Of a stretch of 40,631 nucleotides of DNA, positions 14,660 to 23,206 are shown piece after piece. A program made the position numbers and the translations under genes. Each line of letters opens with the position of its first letter. Position 1 is the first letter of the stretch. Origin of the DNA: Acidovorax temperans (lineage in GTDB: Bacteria; Pseudomonadota; Gammaproteobacteria; Burkholderiales; Burkholderiaceae_C); the NCBI RefSeq assembly GCF_006716905.1, contig NZ_VFPV01000006.1, positions 1 to 40,631 on the forward strand, given 5' to 3'. The notes beneath the pieces were generated by a model. That model did no database searches. It was not told the origin of the DNA and saw nothing but the letters and a program-made list of their open reading frames with translations.

Positions 14660-16606
14660 ATGACTTGCCGAGCAACCTATCGCTGGCTGATGACTTTGCT
14701 GTTGGCGACTTGTGCGTTGATTGGCGGGCCAAACTACGCAGCCGAAACCACCGAACTCAAAGCCAAACAGATTTGGCAACTTCTGGACTACGTCGCCGTC
14801 GATTACGGCGGCGCGGTCGCCAACGGTGCCGTGCTGAAAGCGTCGGAGTACGCTGAAATGCAGGAATTTGCCGCTACAGCCGAGCGTCAACTGGGAGAAC
14901 TGCCTGACCAGACCGACAAGGGTAGCTTATTGCAACAAGCGACCGCTTTGCGTGCTGCGGTAGCTGCCAAGGCCGATCCGGTCAGCGTGGCGAAACTGGC
15001 GCATGCGCTGTCCAGTGCGGTGCAAAAGACATATCCGTTTCCAGTCGCGCCGACTGCCATGCCGGTCTTGGCGAAGGGCGGACAGTTGTTTCAGGCGCAA
15101 TGTGCGGCCTGTCACGGTCAGCAAGGGCGCGGTGACGGCCCTCTGGCGGCATCCCTGAACCCCAAGCCGACCGCGCTGGCCGATCACACGCGGGCGCGTG
15201 AGCGCAGCTTGTTCGCGCTGCACCAGATTATCAGCAACGGTGTCCAAGGCACCGCCATGCAGGGCTTTGGCGCGTTGTCGGATGAAGATCGTTGGGCACT
15301 GGCGTTCTTTGTCGGCACACTGCCCTATGCGCAAAGCGACAAGGACGAAGGGGCCAAGCTCTGGCAAGCCAATGCGCAGGTTCGCCAGACGGTCGCCAGT
15401 CTGGATGCGCTGACGCAAACCTCCGAGCATGTCTTGGCGGACAAGCTGGATGTGCCATCCGCCAAAGCCCTGACCGCCTATTTACGCACCAACCCGAACG
15501 CGCTGAACGTCAACAGCCCGAAGGGCACCGCGATTGCCAAGGCCAAACTCAGCGAGAGTGTGACGGCATTGCTGGCTGGCGACCGCGCAGGCGCGACCAA
15601 GCTGGCCTTGTCTGCTTATCTCGATGGCTTCGAGCCAGTCGAACCCGCGCTGGCCACCCGCAATCGGCCGCTGTTCGAGAAGATCGAAGCCGCGATGGTG
15701 TCCTACCGGGCATTGATAGCCAATGGTTCGCCTGCCGATGTGCAGACAGCGGAGCTGCATTTGCGCGGCTTGCTGGATGAAGCGGACAAGGTGCTTGCCC
15801 CCTCCGACGACGATGCCGTGGCGGCCTTCATCGGCGCGTTAACCATCTTGCTCCGTGAAGGATTGGAAGCCCTGCTGGTAGTCGTTGCCATGCTTGCGTT
15901 TCTCAAGAAAGCCGAACGGAAAGACGTATTGATCTACGTGCATGCAGGCTGGGCATCCGCGCTGGCCGCAGGCGGCATTACATGGGCAGTGGCAACTTAC
16001 TTGGTCGGCGTCAGTGGGGCAAGCCGGGAGCTAACGGAAGGCTTTTCGTCACTCTTTGCCGCCGTGGTCTTGCTGGGTGTGGGCATGTGGATGCACCAGA
16101 AGAGCGTTGCCGGTCGCTGGCAGGTCTACCTCAAGGAAAAGCTGTCTTCGGCGCTCAACAAGCGCACGGCATGGTTCTTGTTCTCGCTGGCCTTCGTCGC
16201 CGTCTACCGCGAGGTGTTCGAGACCGTGCTGTTCTTTGCCGCGCTCTGGACAGAAGGAAATGGCTGGCCCCTGCTGGCGGGCTTGGGCACCGGCATGGGA
16301 ATCCTGGCCCTGCTGGCAGTCGTACTGCTGCGCACCAGTGCGCGCCTGCCGATTGGCCAGTTCTTCGCTGCCAGCTCACTGCTGGTGGCCATACTTGCCG
16401 TGGTCTTGGCAGGCAAGGGCATCGCAGGTCTGCAAGAAGCAGGGTTATTGCAGACCAGCCCAATATCGATCCCACGCATTGATCTGCTGGGCATCTATCC
16501 GTCGTGGCAAACACTCTCAGCGCAATTCGCTGTGTTATTCATCGTTGTGGTGGCCTTTACAATCAATTTGCGGTCATCGCGTCAAATGGCAGTACAAAAA
16601 AGCTGA
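14660..16606 (+). CDS. pbrT: FTR1-family Pb(II)/iron uptake permease with cytochrome c domain
   Basis: 648 residues. A signal peptide (residues 1-27, ending PNYAA) is followed by a periplasmic helical region, a cytochrome c haem motif CAACH at 148-152 (distal MQGFGALSDEDRWAL supplies a Met), and a C-terminal seven-helix FTR1 permease domain from about 390. The two REXXE motifs that carry metal in FTR1 permeases are at 399-403 (REGLE) and 517-521 (REVFE). PbrT of Cupriavidus imports Pb(II), which seems paradoxical in a resistance operon but feeds the PbrA-PbrB export-and-precipitate cycle. In Cupriavidus pbrT is divergent; here it is last in the operon. The haem domain suggests metal oxidation or electron flow coupled to uptake, which is inference. 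Confidence 0.9.
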   Translation: MTCRATYRWLMTLLLATCALIGGPNYAAETTELKAKQIWQLLDYVAVDYGGAVANGAVLKASEYAEMQEFAATAERQLGELPDQTDKGSLLQQATALRAAVAAKADPVSVAKLAHALSSAVQKTYPFPVAPTAMPVLAKGGQLFQAQCAACHGQQGRGDGPLAASLNPKPTALADHTRARERSLFALHQIISNGVQGTAMQGFGALSDEDRWALAFFVGTLPYAQSDKDEGAKLWQANAQVRQTVASLDALTQTSEHVLADKLDVPSAKALTAYLRTNPNALNVNSPKGTAIAKAKLSESVTALLAGDRAGATKLALSAYLDGFEPVEPALATRNRPLFEKIEAAMVSYRALIANGSPADVQTAELHLRGLLDEADKVLAPSDDDAVAAFIGALTILLREGLEALLVVVAMLAFLKKAERKDVLIYVHAGWASALAAGGITWAVATYLVGVSGASRELTEGFSSLFAAVVLLGVGMWMHQKSVAGRWQVYLKEKLSSALNKRTAWFLFSLAFVAVYREVFETVLFFAALWTEGNGWPLLAGLGTGMGILALLAVVLLRTSARLPIGQFFAASSLLVAILAVVLAGKGIAGLQEAGLLQTSPISIPRIDLLGIYPSWQTLSAQFAVLFIVVVAFTINLRSSRQMAVQKS

Positions 16607-16685
16607 TTTGACGGCGTGAATTGATGCCGCGACGAGCGCCATCATCCTCGAATCCGTGCTGACCATGTAAAGGCCAGTTTTTCTT

Positions 16686-17300
16686 TTACACCTTGGACAG
16701 CAGTCGTATTCCATCCGCGCGCAATTCCCCTTTGGGAGAAATATGCCGGTACAAGGTCTGTCGCGTGATGCCGAACTCTTGGCACAGGTCGCCGACCTTG
16801 GTTTCCGTCTGCCCCATTGCCGCCATCGCCAGCCGTAGCTTGGCGGCGGTCATCTTGAAAGGCCGACCGCCTTTCCTACCGCGCGCCCGCGCCGAGGCCA
16901 AGCCCGCTACTGTGCGCTCTGCGATCAGCTCGCGCTCGAATTCGGCCAGTGCGGCGAAGATGCCGAAAACCAGTTTGCCAGCAGCGGTCGTCGTGTCGAT
17001 GGCGGCTCCGTGGCCGGTCAGAACCTTGAGGCCAACGCCGCGCCCGGTCAGATCGTGCACGGTATTGATCAGATGGCGCAGGTCGCGCCCGAGCCGGTCG
17101 AGCTTCCATACGACCAAGGTATCCCCTGAACGCAACGCCTTCAAACAGCTCGCCAAGCCGGGACGATCTTCGCGCTTGCCGGAAGCCTGGTCTTCGTAGA
17201 GCTGGGCCGGATCGACGCCGGCAGCGATCAGTGCATCACGCTGCAAGTCGGTGGCCTGTGAGCCGTCTGCTTTCGATACCCGCATGTAGCCAATCAGCAT
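16686..17300 (-). CDS. tniR: TniR serine recombinase (resolvase)
   Basis: 204 residues, the usual TniR length. Serine-recombinase catalytic domain with the nucleophile in MRVSKADGS (Ser9), then YEDQASGKREDRPGL, LVVWKLDRLGRDLRHL and the long helix EFERELIAERTVAGLASARARG; a C-terminal helix-turn-helix (DLCQEFGITRQTLYRHI) binds res. It resolves cointegrates made by TniABQ. It is convergent with pbrT (79 bp between stops, nothing seen there) and faces tniQ across res. Confidence 0.95.
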   Translation of the reverse strand: MLIGYMRVSKADGSQATDLQRDALIAAGVDPAQLYEDQASGKREDRPGLASCLKALRSGDTLVVWKLDRLGRDLRHLINTVHDLTGRGVGLKVLTGHGAAIDTTTAAGKLVFGIFAALAEFERELIAERTVAGLASARARGRKGGRPFKMTAAKLRLAMAAMGQTETKVGDLCQEFGITRQTLYRHISPKGELRADGIRLLSKV

Positions 17301-17360
17301 CTTGCACCTGTCACATATACGTTCGATTATGTGACAGTGTGGACCGGAAAGCTCTCGCCG
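17301..17360. other. res resolution site between tniR and tniQ
   Basis: Inverted repeat CTGTCACATA (17308-17317) / TATGTGACAG (17328-17337), with a 10-base centre, fits resolvase subsite I. Similar TTGTCAC and ATGTGACAG pieces at 17367 and 17423, inside the end of tniQ, may be the further subsites. Confidence 0.75.
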
Positions 17361-18578
17361 TCAAAATTTGTCACCTAACCCGTTATTTAGTCTACGGCAT
17401 GTAAAGGGGCCATCTGGCTCATAATGTGACAGAAATTCAGGGGGAATGCCCTCCTTGGTAAAGGTGACGCGCAAACGCTCCAGGGATTCAGGGTCACGCT
17501 GTCCAAAGGATGCCATCGCGAATAACGAGCGGGCTATCTCGGAATCGTGCCGCGCCTCGACAATGGCATCGTTGATTGCTTTGACGGCTTGTTGCCAATG
17601 GTTGACGGGTTCCTTCTTCCGTTCAACCGCTCGCAGGCCGTTGGTGAACTCAGTTTGTGGCTCTGACAGGAACAGCGTTGCCAGTTCTCCGCGTGGACTC
17701 AACACCTTCGATTCGATCAGGTCGATGGCGGTTGCCGCTGCCTCCAATATCTGCAACTGCACCGATGAGTCCAGAATCTCGTAGGGATGCCACAGACTTT
17801 GCCCGGCGCGCAGCGGATGGCCGCAGCGCTCCCAGACATAGCGGATACTGCCAGCGCAAGTCCCGCAATGCGAGAGCGGGGTATTCAGCTCATCCAGCAG
17901 TGTACGCAGCAGCCGGAACCACAAACCGGCATGGACGGGCCGGCGCGGCAACTCGACGTATCCTGCTGTCAGTGCTTGCCATGTGCGCCGGTCCATCGCC
18001 GCAATCGCGTCACTGGCCATGCGCGGGGCAGCGTCGGCCTTCTCCCAGCCAAGTACACGCCCTGGCATGCCCCAATAGGATTCCAGCCAGCAGCCATGCA
18101 GCGGACAGCTCAGCATCAGGGGTAGCTTCCACGCGAGCAGTACCGCCTGGTTCGCTGAATCACTCAGGCAGAGTGGGCAGGCCCGACGGATTGGCTGACT
18201 GGGCAGCCACGCGCGCCAGCTCGTGACCGATCTCGTCTTGCGGTTGCGTTTTGGCAGCATTACCGAGAACTGGAACGCATAGGTTTCCAGGGCGGACGGA
18301 ACCCGGTCGTCGAGGCTATCCAGCAGCCATGGCACCCAGCCAGCAAAACTCATGCAGCGCAGTTGGTCCAGCTCGATGCCGCTTCGCCGGGAGAGTGCCG
18401 TCAGCAGCGCCACCGGCGGTGCGGTGTCCAGGTCATCGATCTGGTCATGCCCAAGGTCGTGTTCCAACAGGTCAAACATATCCATCTGGTAGCAGACGGC
18501 GACACGATTGAGCCACGAGGACAAGGCTTCGCCTTCCTTGGGAGCCGGATGCAGCGGCCAGCGTGGAGCTGGCTTCAC
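17361..18578 (-). CDS. tniQ: TniQ transposition protein
   Basis: 405 residues, the normal length in Tn402/Tn5053 elements. It contains the zinc-finger pattern typical of TniQ: RRACPLCLSD with SCPLHGCWLES, and CGTCAGSIRY followed by WERCGH. TniQ helps TniA and TniB choose targets, often res sites of plasmids. The start is taken as GTG 18578, which overlaps the end of tniB (ATGTGA), giving the known length; the open frame upstream is a shadow of tniB. Confidence 0.93.
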   Translation of the reverse strand: MKPAPRWPLHPAPKEGEALSSWLNRVAVCYQMDMFDLLEHDLGHDQIDDLDTAPPVALLTALSRRSGIELDQLRCMSFAGWVPWLLDSLDDRVPSALETYAFQFSVMLPKRNRKTRSVTSWRAWLPSQPIRRACPLCLSDSANQAVLLAWKLPLMLSCPLHGCWLESYWGMPGRVLGWEKADAAPRMASDAIAAMDRRTWQALTAGYVELPRRPVHAGLWFRLLRTLLDELNTPLSHCGTCAGSIRYVWERCGHPLRAGQSLWHPYEILDSSVQLQILEAAATAIDLIESKVLSPRGELATLFLSEPQTEFTNGLRAVERKKEPVNHWQQAVKAINDAIVEARHDSEIARSLFAMASFGQRDPESLERLRVTFTKEGIPPEFLSHYEPDGPFTCRRLNNGLGDKF

Positions 18579-18934
18579 ATCAGTTCCCGCTCGAACTGCC
18601 GACGCCGCTCGCTGGGACCGGTGTAATCGGCCATGCTGAGCGTGCGGTGGTTGATTGCTTCCTCGCCGCTCTCCACGGCGGCGATGGCCGCCGCCATCAG
18701 CAAGTGCGCCAGTTCCCCTATGGTGCCCTCGCTGCGTGTGAGCAGGTAGCGAGCCATGTCCAGCGTGGCAATTGGGGAAGGCCGGCGCAGCGGGAGCGAA
18801 GCGGCGAAGCTGGCCAGCAGTGAGCAGCAATCGTCGTTGGCCTCCCATACCGGCAGCATCATCGGCTCGAAGCGATTTTCCAACTGGTCATCGGAGCGGA
18901 TGGCTAGGTAGGCGTCGCGCGTGCCTACCCCAAC
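18575..18934 (-). pseudogene. tniB: tniB, 3' part after IS insertion
   Basis: The last about 119 codons of tniB, from VGVGTRDAYLAI to RRRQFERELM. Joined in frame to the 5' part at 20424-20972, it gives 302 residues, the family's length, so the IS insertion is the only damage seen. Upstream in-frame residues belong to the IS and are not TniB. TniB is the AAA+ ATPase that regulates target choice; without it the transposon should not move by itself. Confidence 0.92.
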
Positions 18935-19258
18935 TCTAAGGACTTCCCCGTCAAGCACCGTTTTCCAATGACCGGCCGCCAGGCCGGTTTTTCTTTCCTG
19001 CGTTCCCTTCCAGACTCCTGCACGCACGCGACGGATCGGACAGACAGACTGCCTCTCTCTAATCGGCCTTGATCGGGTCTCGCCCGGGGCCATGCGATTA
19101 ACCGCACCCGCAAGCCTTGATCCTACGTCGGCGGTGTCCGGCGAGCGGGGATCAGCCGCCCGTCTTGTTGATCCGCCATTGGGTTAGCCAGGTTCCCTGC
19201 GGGTCGGTCTGACCTGTTCGTCTATCGCTGATGTGCAGTTGCCATTGCTCGGTTGTGC
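18935..19258 (-). ncRNA. Candidate seekRNA/bridge RNA region of the IS1111-like element
   Basis: IS110-family elements use an RNA from a non-coding end to select the target; in the IS1111 group it is encoded downstream of the transposase gene. Here that end is 324 bp, against 109 bp on the other side. It contains a strong hairpin ACCGGCC-GCC-AGGCCGGT at 18972-18990 region (with TTTTT after it on the plus strand). RNA borders were not determined. Confidence 0.5.
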
Positions 19259-20314
19259 TCAGGCCCGCTGCCAGGCCTGCGGGTTGTAAGCCTCGCCCTT
19301 CGCCAGCACCGCCCACAGTTGCCGAGCGTGCTTGTTGGCGATGGCGATCAAGGTCTTGTGGTAGCCGATCCGTCCGCTCAGCGCAACGATCCACTGTTGC
19401 AGACGCGTCAGCTTTTCAGGGGATTCCCGCCGCTGTTTTCGCATCGTCGCAGCCAGCACGCTGCGCGCGCCCTGCACGAGCAGGGTTCGCAAGTAGTCGT
19501 CGCCGCGCCGGGTGATGCGTCCGAGCTTCGTCTTGCCGCCGCTGCCCGACTGGCTGGGGGTAAGACCGAGCCACGCGGCAAACTGTCGCCCGTTCTTGAA
19601 CATCGACGCATCGCCCACGCTGGCGGTCACCGCGTCGGCGGTGATGAGCCCGACGCCGGGCAGATCCCGCGCCCGCTTCGCCAGCGGATCGTCCGCCTGC
19701 TGGGCGGTGATCTGTCGGTCGCACTCGCCGATGCGCGCATCCAGCGCGTCGAGCTGGTCGCGCACGCTCTGGATCAATCCCCGCAGGGCGGGCGACAACG
19801 CGGTGTCGAACTCCCGCTCGGCCAGTTGCGCCCGCAGATGCCTGGGGCCGGGATCGACGATCAGCCCGAATTCAGCGAGCAGCCCGCGAATCCGGTTAAG
19901 GAGCGCGGTGCGCTCTTCTACCCAGCCGATTCGCAGGCTGTGCCAGGCCAGGCGCTGCTGCTGGGCTTCGGTCTTGACCGGGATGAAGCGCATGCCGGGC
20001 GAGCGCAGCGCGATCAGGATCGCTTCGGCGTCGGCCCGGTCGTGTTTGACCGACTGGCGCTTGCGGTACGGACGCACGAACTCGGCCGCCATCAACCGCG
20101 GAGCCAGGCCCAGGCGCTGTGCCGTACGGCCCCAATGATGGGCACTGCCGCACGCTTCCATGCCGATCACCGTGCCCGCCGGCAGCGTACCGAGCCAGGT
20201 CAGAAAGCCCGCCCGATTGAACTCCCGCCGCGCCACGATCCGCCCGGCGCAATCCGCCACACAGGCCACGAAGACATTCTTTGCCAGATCCACTCCAACC
20301 GTCGTAGCATCCAT
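19259..20314 (-). CDS. IS110-family (IS1111-like) transposase
   Basis: 351 residues. The N-terminal RuvC-like DEDD domain has GVDLAKNVF (Asp9), IGMEACGSAHHWG (Glu) and KHDRADAEAIL (two Asp). The middle is a coiled helix region (SVRDQLDALDARIGECDRQI). The C-terminal Transposase_20 domain has LPGVGLITADAV and the Ser-containing GLTPSQSGSGGKTKLG, followed by RRGDDYLRTLLVQGA. This enzyme type works with a guide RNA and leaves little or no target duplication, in line with the precise tniB junction. The gene looks complete and the element is probably active. Confidence 0.93.
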   Translation of the reverse strand: MDATTVGVDLAKNVFVACVADCAGRIVARREFNRAGFLTWLGTLPAGTVIGMEACGSAHHWGRTAQRLGLAPRLMAAEFVRPYRKRQSVKHDRADAEAILIALRSPGMRFIPVKTEAQQQRLAWHSLRIGWVEERTALLNRIRGLLAEFGLIVDPGPRHLRAQLAEREFDTALSPALRGLIQSVRDQLDALDARIGECDRQITAQQADDPLAKRARDLPGVGLITADAVTASVGDASMFKNGRQFAAWLGLTPSQSGSGGKTKLGRITRRGDDYLRTLLVQGARSVLAATMRKQRRESPEKLTRLQQWIVALSGRIGYHKTLIAIANKHARQLWAVLAKGEAYNPQAWQRA

Positions 20315-20423
20315 TTCGACTTCCCTCCTCGCCGTTTCAGATTGACCTTCAGCAATGCAATCTTGGCACTTTGATGCCGGGTGGCAACCCCACCGGGCGG
20401 GTGGGGGAAGTCCCTTTGTAGTC

Positions 20424-20972
20424 CAACGGGATGCGCAGTTCGTTGCCGAGGAAGCGCAGCAGGTTGAGGAATTCCCGGCGGTTGACGCTGTTGCCGGCCA
20501 GCACGTTGTGCAGCTCGTCGATCACCAGCATGCGCACGCCGACCTTGCGCAGCAGTGCCAGAGCCAGTTGCTCCATTTCCGGCAACCGTGGGCGTGGGCG
20601 CAGCGGCGCGCCCATCGCGGCGAGCAGCGCGACGTAGAAGCGGATCACGGACGGCTCGGACGGCATCTGCACGACCAACACCGGGATGTGCTCCTGGTCG
20701 GCGTCGGAGCTGGCCGGGTGGGTGCGGCGGAACTTCTCGACGATCATCGACTTGCCATTGTTGGTCGGGCCAACCAGCAGCAGGTTGGGCATGCGTTGCT
20801 TGTTTGGCCACGCATAAAGGGCTTCCAGCCGGTTCAGCGCCTCGACTGCGCGCGGATAGCCGATCCAGCGGTCGGCGCGAAGGCGCTGGATGCGCTCGTC
20901 CGCCGGAAGACGGGCCAAGCCCTGGGCCGCCGGCAGCAGGTGGGACAGGTCGATGATGGGATATTCGTCCAC
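20424..20972 (-). pseudogene. tniB: tniB, 5' part before IS insertion
   Basis: The first 183 codons of tniB. The Walker A motif is LLLVGPTNNGKSMIVEKF and Walker B is VRMLVIDELHN, so the ATP site is intact but the C-terminal AAA+ lid and sensor parts are on the other side of the IS. The start is taken as GTG 20972 (VDEYPIIDL), giving a 302-residue total; a GTG three codons upstream overlaps the tniA stop. Beyond codon 183 the frame reads into the IS for about 25 codons. Confidence 0.92.
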
Positions 20973-20974
20973 GG

Positions 20975-22654
20975 CTACCACTCCTCAATCTGGTCGAACG
21001 GTTTGGCGGGTGGCAAGTTGTCTGCCTGCGGGTCGGCAATATCCGTATCCGGCGGAACGGGCTTGTCCGGCCGAGCTGATGTCTTGAGGTGCTGGCGGCG
21101 ATCCGCGTCACGCCGCGCCTTGCGTGTGGCCTTCTGCGCGCTGGTCACAATCTCACGCATCTGGCCGATCATGCGGAACAGCGCCGACTCATCCACCTGT
21201 TCGCGCCCTTGCTGCCGCAGTTTCGCCAGCGCCTGCCGTTGTTCCCAGAGGGTGACAGCCGGATGCGACAAGGTACGGTAGGGAATTTCCAGGTAATGCT
21301 GTCCCTCCGGTTCCAGGACCCAGATACGGCTGATGTCGCGCGGATCGCGCCGGATCAGAAAGGACGGCCAGCGTTCACGCCGCGCAATCCACGGCTTGAG
21401 CGCATCGGCGTAGTAGTGGATGTGGTCGATGACAAAGCCGGTGCGGGTCAGCGTGCGCCGGAGGATCGGCAGAAAATCGACCAGGAACGAAGTAGCGCGT
21501 GTGACGACGGCCGGTACGCCGACACGCGCCACGGCCTCGGCCCAGCGCGCGGCCGGCGGTTGGAGCAGGCCGTTGTGCACCGAACCGTGGTAGGTGCCGA
21601 CCGCCAATGTGAGCCAGCGCTCTAGCTCGCGCAGCGTCAGGGCGGCCTTGTTTTCGGAATCGTAGTCGCCGCGCTGGTCAGGGTTGGAGAAGGTCGTTCC
21701 CGGCAGTTCGTCGTGAATCATCTGCATCGCCGTGCCGATGATCCGTTCCACGATGCCGCCATAGTGCGGCTGTCCCAGCGGGCGATAGTCCAGCCGGATG
21801 CCATGCTGCTCGCAACCCCGGCGCAGGGCCTCGCTCTTGAACTCGGCCGCGTTGTCTAGGTAGAGCAGCAAGGGCTTGCCGCTCATCTGCCAATCCATTT
21901 CCACGTTCAGTCCTTCCAGCCAAGGGCGCTTGTCGCAGGCGACATGCACGAGGCACAGGCCAACCGAAACGGCAGACGGCGCTTCCAGCGTGACGACCAT
22001 GCCGAGCACGCAGCGGGTGAACACGTCGATGGCGAGGGTCAGGTACGGGCGGCCAATAGGTTGCCGGTCGCGGTCATCGACCACGATCAGGTCGATGACC
22101 GTATGGTCTATCTGCACCTGCTCCAGCGGCGCGGTCACGGCAGGAGGCTCGCCGCCCACACCTTGTAGGTCACGAGCGGCATCCTGGCCTTCCCGCCGGC
22201 GGATGACCTTGCGCGGGTCAAGGCTAGCGATCCGTAAGGCCACGGTATTGCGCGCCGGCACTCGCAGTTTTTGAGCCTTGCACACCTGAGTGACTTCGCG
22301 GTGAAAGGCCGCTAGGCTGCGCTTCTGCTTGGTCAGGAACCGCTTTTGCAGTAGCTCGTGGATGACGCGCTCGACCGGTTCCGGCAAGCGCCCCTTACCT
22401 TTACCTCCACCGGACTGGCCGGGCACCAGATCCGTCACGAGGCCGCTGCCTTGCCGGGCACGCCGGATCAGAACGTATACCTGGCGCCGAGACAAGCCCA
22501 GCGCCTGAGCCGCCATATCGGCCGCTTCGTGCCCGACCGTCTCCGACTGCGCCAACGGACTGATGATCTCCGCACGACGGCGCGCACGCTCCCAAGCCTC
22601 ATCAGGCAGAGTGGCCACGCCTTGTTCTGGAATCCGTGGGGTGTCCGTCGCCAT
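20975..22654 (-). CDS. tniA: TniA DDE transposase
   Basis: 559 residues, the exact length usual for Tn402/Tn5053. An N-terminal helix-turn-helix (AADMAAQALGLSRRQVYVLI) binds the terminal repeats. The catalytic retroviral-integrase-type core has Asp in VQIDHTVIDL, Asp in LLYLDNAAEFKS and Glu in YGGIVERIIG. A C-terminal beta domain and a basic tail (ATRKARRDADRRQHL) follow. ATG 22654 is chosen over an upstream start because it is the family's start and has GAGGTGAG before it. First gene of tniABQ, overlapping tniB. Intact. Confidence 0.96.
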   Translation of the reverse strand: MATDTPRIPEQGVATLPDEAWERARRRAEIISPLAQSETVGHEAADMAAQALGLSRRQVYVLIRRARQGSGLVTDLVPGQSGGGKGKGRLPEPVERVIHELLQKRFLTKQKRSLAAFHREVTQVCKAQKLRVPARNTVALRIASLDPRKVIRRREGQDAARDLQGVGGEPPAVTAPLEQVQIDHTVIDLIVVDDRDRQPIGRPYLTLAIDVFTRCVLGMVVTLEAPSAVSVGLCLVHVACDKRPWLEGLNVEMDWQMSGKPLLLYLDNAAEFKSEALRRGCEQHGIRLDYRPLGQPHYGGIVERIIGTAMQMIHDELPGTTFSNPDQRGDYDSENKAALTLRELERWLTLAVGTYHGSVHNGLLQPPAARWAEAVARVGVPAVVTRATSFLVDFLPILRRTLTRTGFVIDHIHYYADALKPWIARRERWPSFLIRRDPRDISRIWVLEPEGQHYLEIPYRTLSHPAVTLWEQRQALAKLRQQGREQVDESALFRMIGQMREIVTSAQKATRKARRDADRRQHLKTSARPDKPVPPDTDIADPQADNLPPAKPFDQIEEW

Positions 22655-22770
22655 GCTCACCTCGCTTTGGTGCACACGAGTATTGAGCATAGTCGAGATT
22701 GGTGCAGATCACTTCTGATATTGAACTGTCAGGAGCTGGCTGCACAACAGCCATTACGCCCAATCAACTG

Positions 22771-22795
22771 GTGCAGTCGTCTTCTGAAAATGACA
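22771..22795 (-). repeat. Tn402-type 25-bp terminal inverted repeat, tniA end
   Basis: Read inward from 22795 it begins TGTCATTTTCAGAAGACGAC. A second, related TniA-binding repeat (AATATCAGAAGTGATCTGCA) follows about 70 bp inside. The five bases outside are CTCAT, unlike CGTGC at the other end. Confidence 0.95.
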
Positions 22796-22854
22796 CTCAT
22801 TGCGTCAACTGGGAATGTAAATAAATTGACCGTTTTCTGGACAGCCGCAGAACA

Positions 22855-22882
22855 ACAAGGGCCAGCAAAAGCCGGCCCTTGT
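22855..22882 (-). terminator. Hairpin terminator of the small-envelope-gene operon
   Basis: ACAAGGGCC (22855-22863) and GGCCCTTGT (22874-22882) with a 10-base loop. It lies 22 bases after the last minus-strand gene; the T-rich tail (TTGTTGTT) is on the minus side. The stretch from the transposon end to this point holds nothing else recognised. Confidence 0.6.
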
Positions 22883-22903
22883 CGTCTGTGTTCAAGCTGG
22901 CGC

Positions 22904-23206
22904 TCAATCCCCGCCGACGTAAGTAGTTCCCCACGGATGGTGATACACCGTGCACGGCTTGCCGGTGTGCGGGTTCACCCCGCCCGATACCGCAGGCGCG
23001 CCGGTCCCTGGCCACCTGGACATGCCCGCGAAGCCATCACTGAGCCACCACGCGAGCCAGAAGGGAATCCACACGATCAGGCCGCCGAACAACATAGCGG
23101 GGATGTGCTGCCATTCGGGCAGTGCCAGCCATACCGACGCCGGCACGGGAAGCCAGAGCATCCAGCGCCGCCCGGCAAACAGCATCCGCCACGCCTTCGC
23201 CCTCAT
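22904..23206 (-). CDS. Small membrane protein, 100 residues
   Basis: Not recognised. It has two hydrophobic segments (MLWLPVPASVWLALPEW around 16-32 and IPAMLFGGLIVWIPFWLAWWL around 35-55) and a hydrophilic Pro/Gly-rich C-terminus (TGAPAVSGGVNPHTGKPCTVYHHPWG). It overlaps the upstream gene by four bases (ATGA), so it is translationally coupled as the third gene of a small operon of exported or membrane proteins. A mobilisation or entry-exclusion role would fit a plasmid but is a guess. Confidence 0.65.
   Translation of the reverse strand: MRAKAWRMLFAGRRWMLWLPVPASVWLALPEWQHIPAMLFGGLIVWIPFWLAWWLSDGFAGMSRWPGTGAPAVSGGVNPHTGKPCTVYHHPWGTTYVGGD

Larger units (their letters stand above)
18935..20423 (-). 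mobile_element. IS110-family (IS1111-like) element inside tniB
   Basis: About 1489 bp (ends accurate to 1-2 bp) found by rejoining tniB: the gene continues from 20424 to 18934 in frame. The ends carry subterminal inverted repeats GGACTTCCCC (18940-18949) and GGGGAAGTCC (20404-20413), set 5 and 10 bases in from the borders, and there is no target duplication; subterminal repeats are a mark of the IS1111 group. One transposase gene on the minus strand; 324 bp of non-coding sequence after it. Confidence 0.85.
10515..22795. mobile_element. Tn402/Tn5053-family transposon carrying a pbr lead-resistance operon
   Basis: 12,281 bp between two 25-bp ends that differ at one base. Contents: pbrR, pbrA, pbrBC, pbrT, then tniR, res, tniQ, tniB, tniA, the module order of Tn5053 with the mer genes replaced by pbr. 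tniB is split by an IS1111-like element of about 1.49 kb. The five bases outside each end are CGTGC on the left and CTCAT on the right, so there is no target duplication. The transposon is not autonomous while tniB is broken. Confidence 0.92.

Noticed and set aside
18575..19093. A separate 172-residue gene downstream of the IS110-family transposase
   Set aside because: Its first 50 or so codons lie in the IS non-coding end; the remainder is the C-terminus of TniB.
10515..22795. Class 1 integron, because the ends and tni genes are the same as in integrons
   Set aside because: There is no intI, attI, attC, qacE or sul1; the cargo is a pbr operon, so it is a Tn5053/Tn402-type transposon only.
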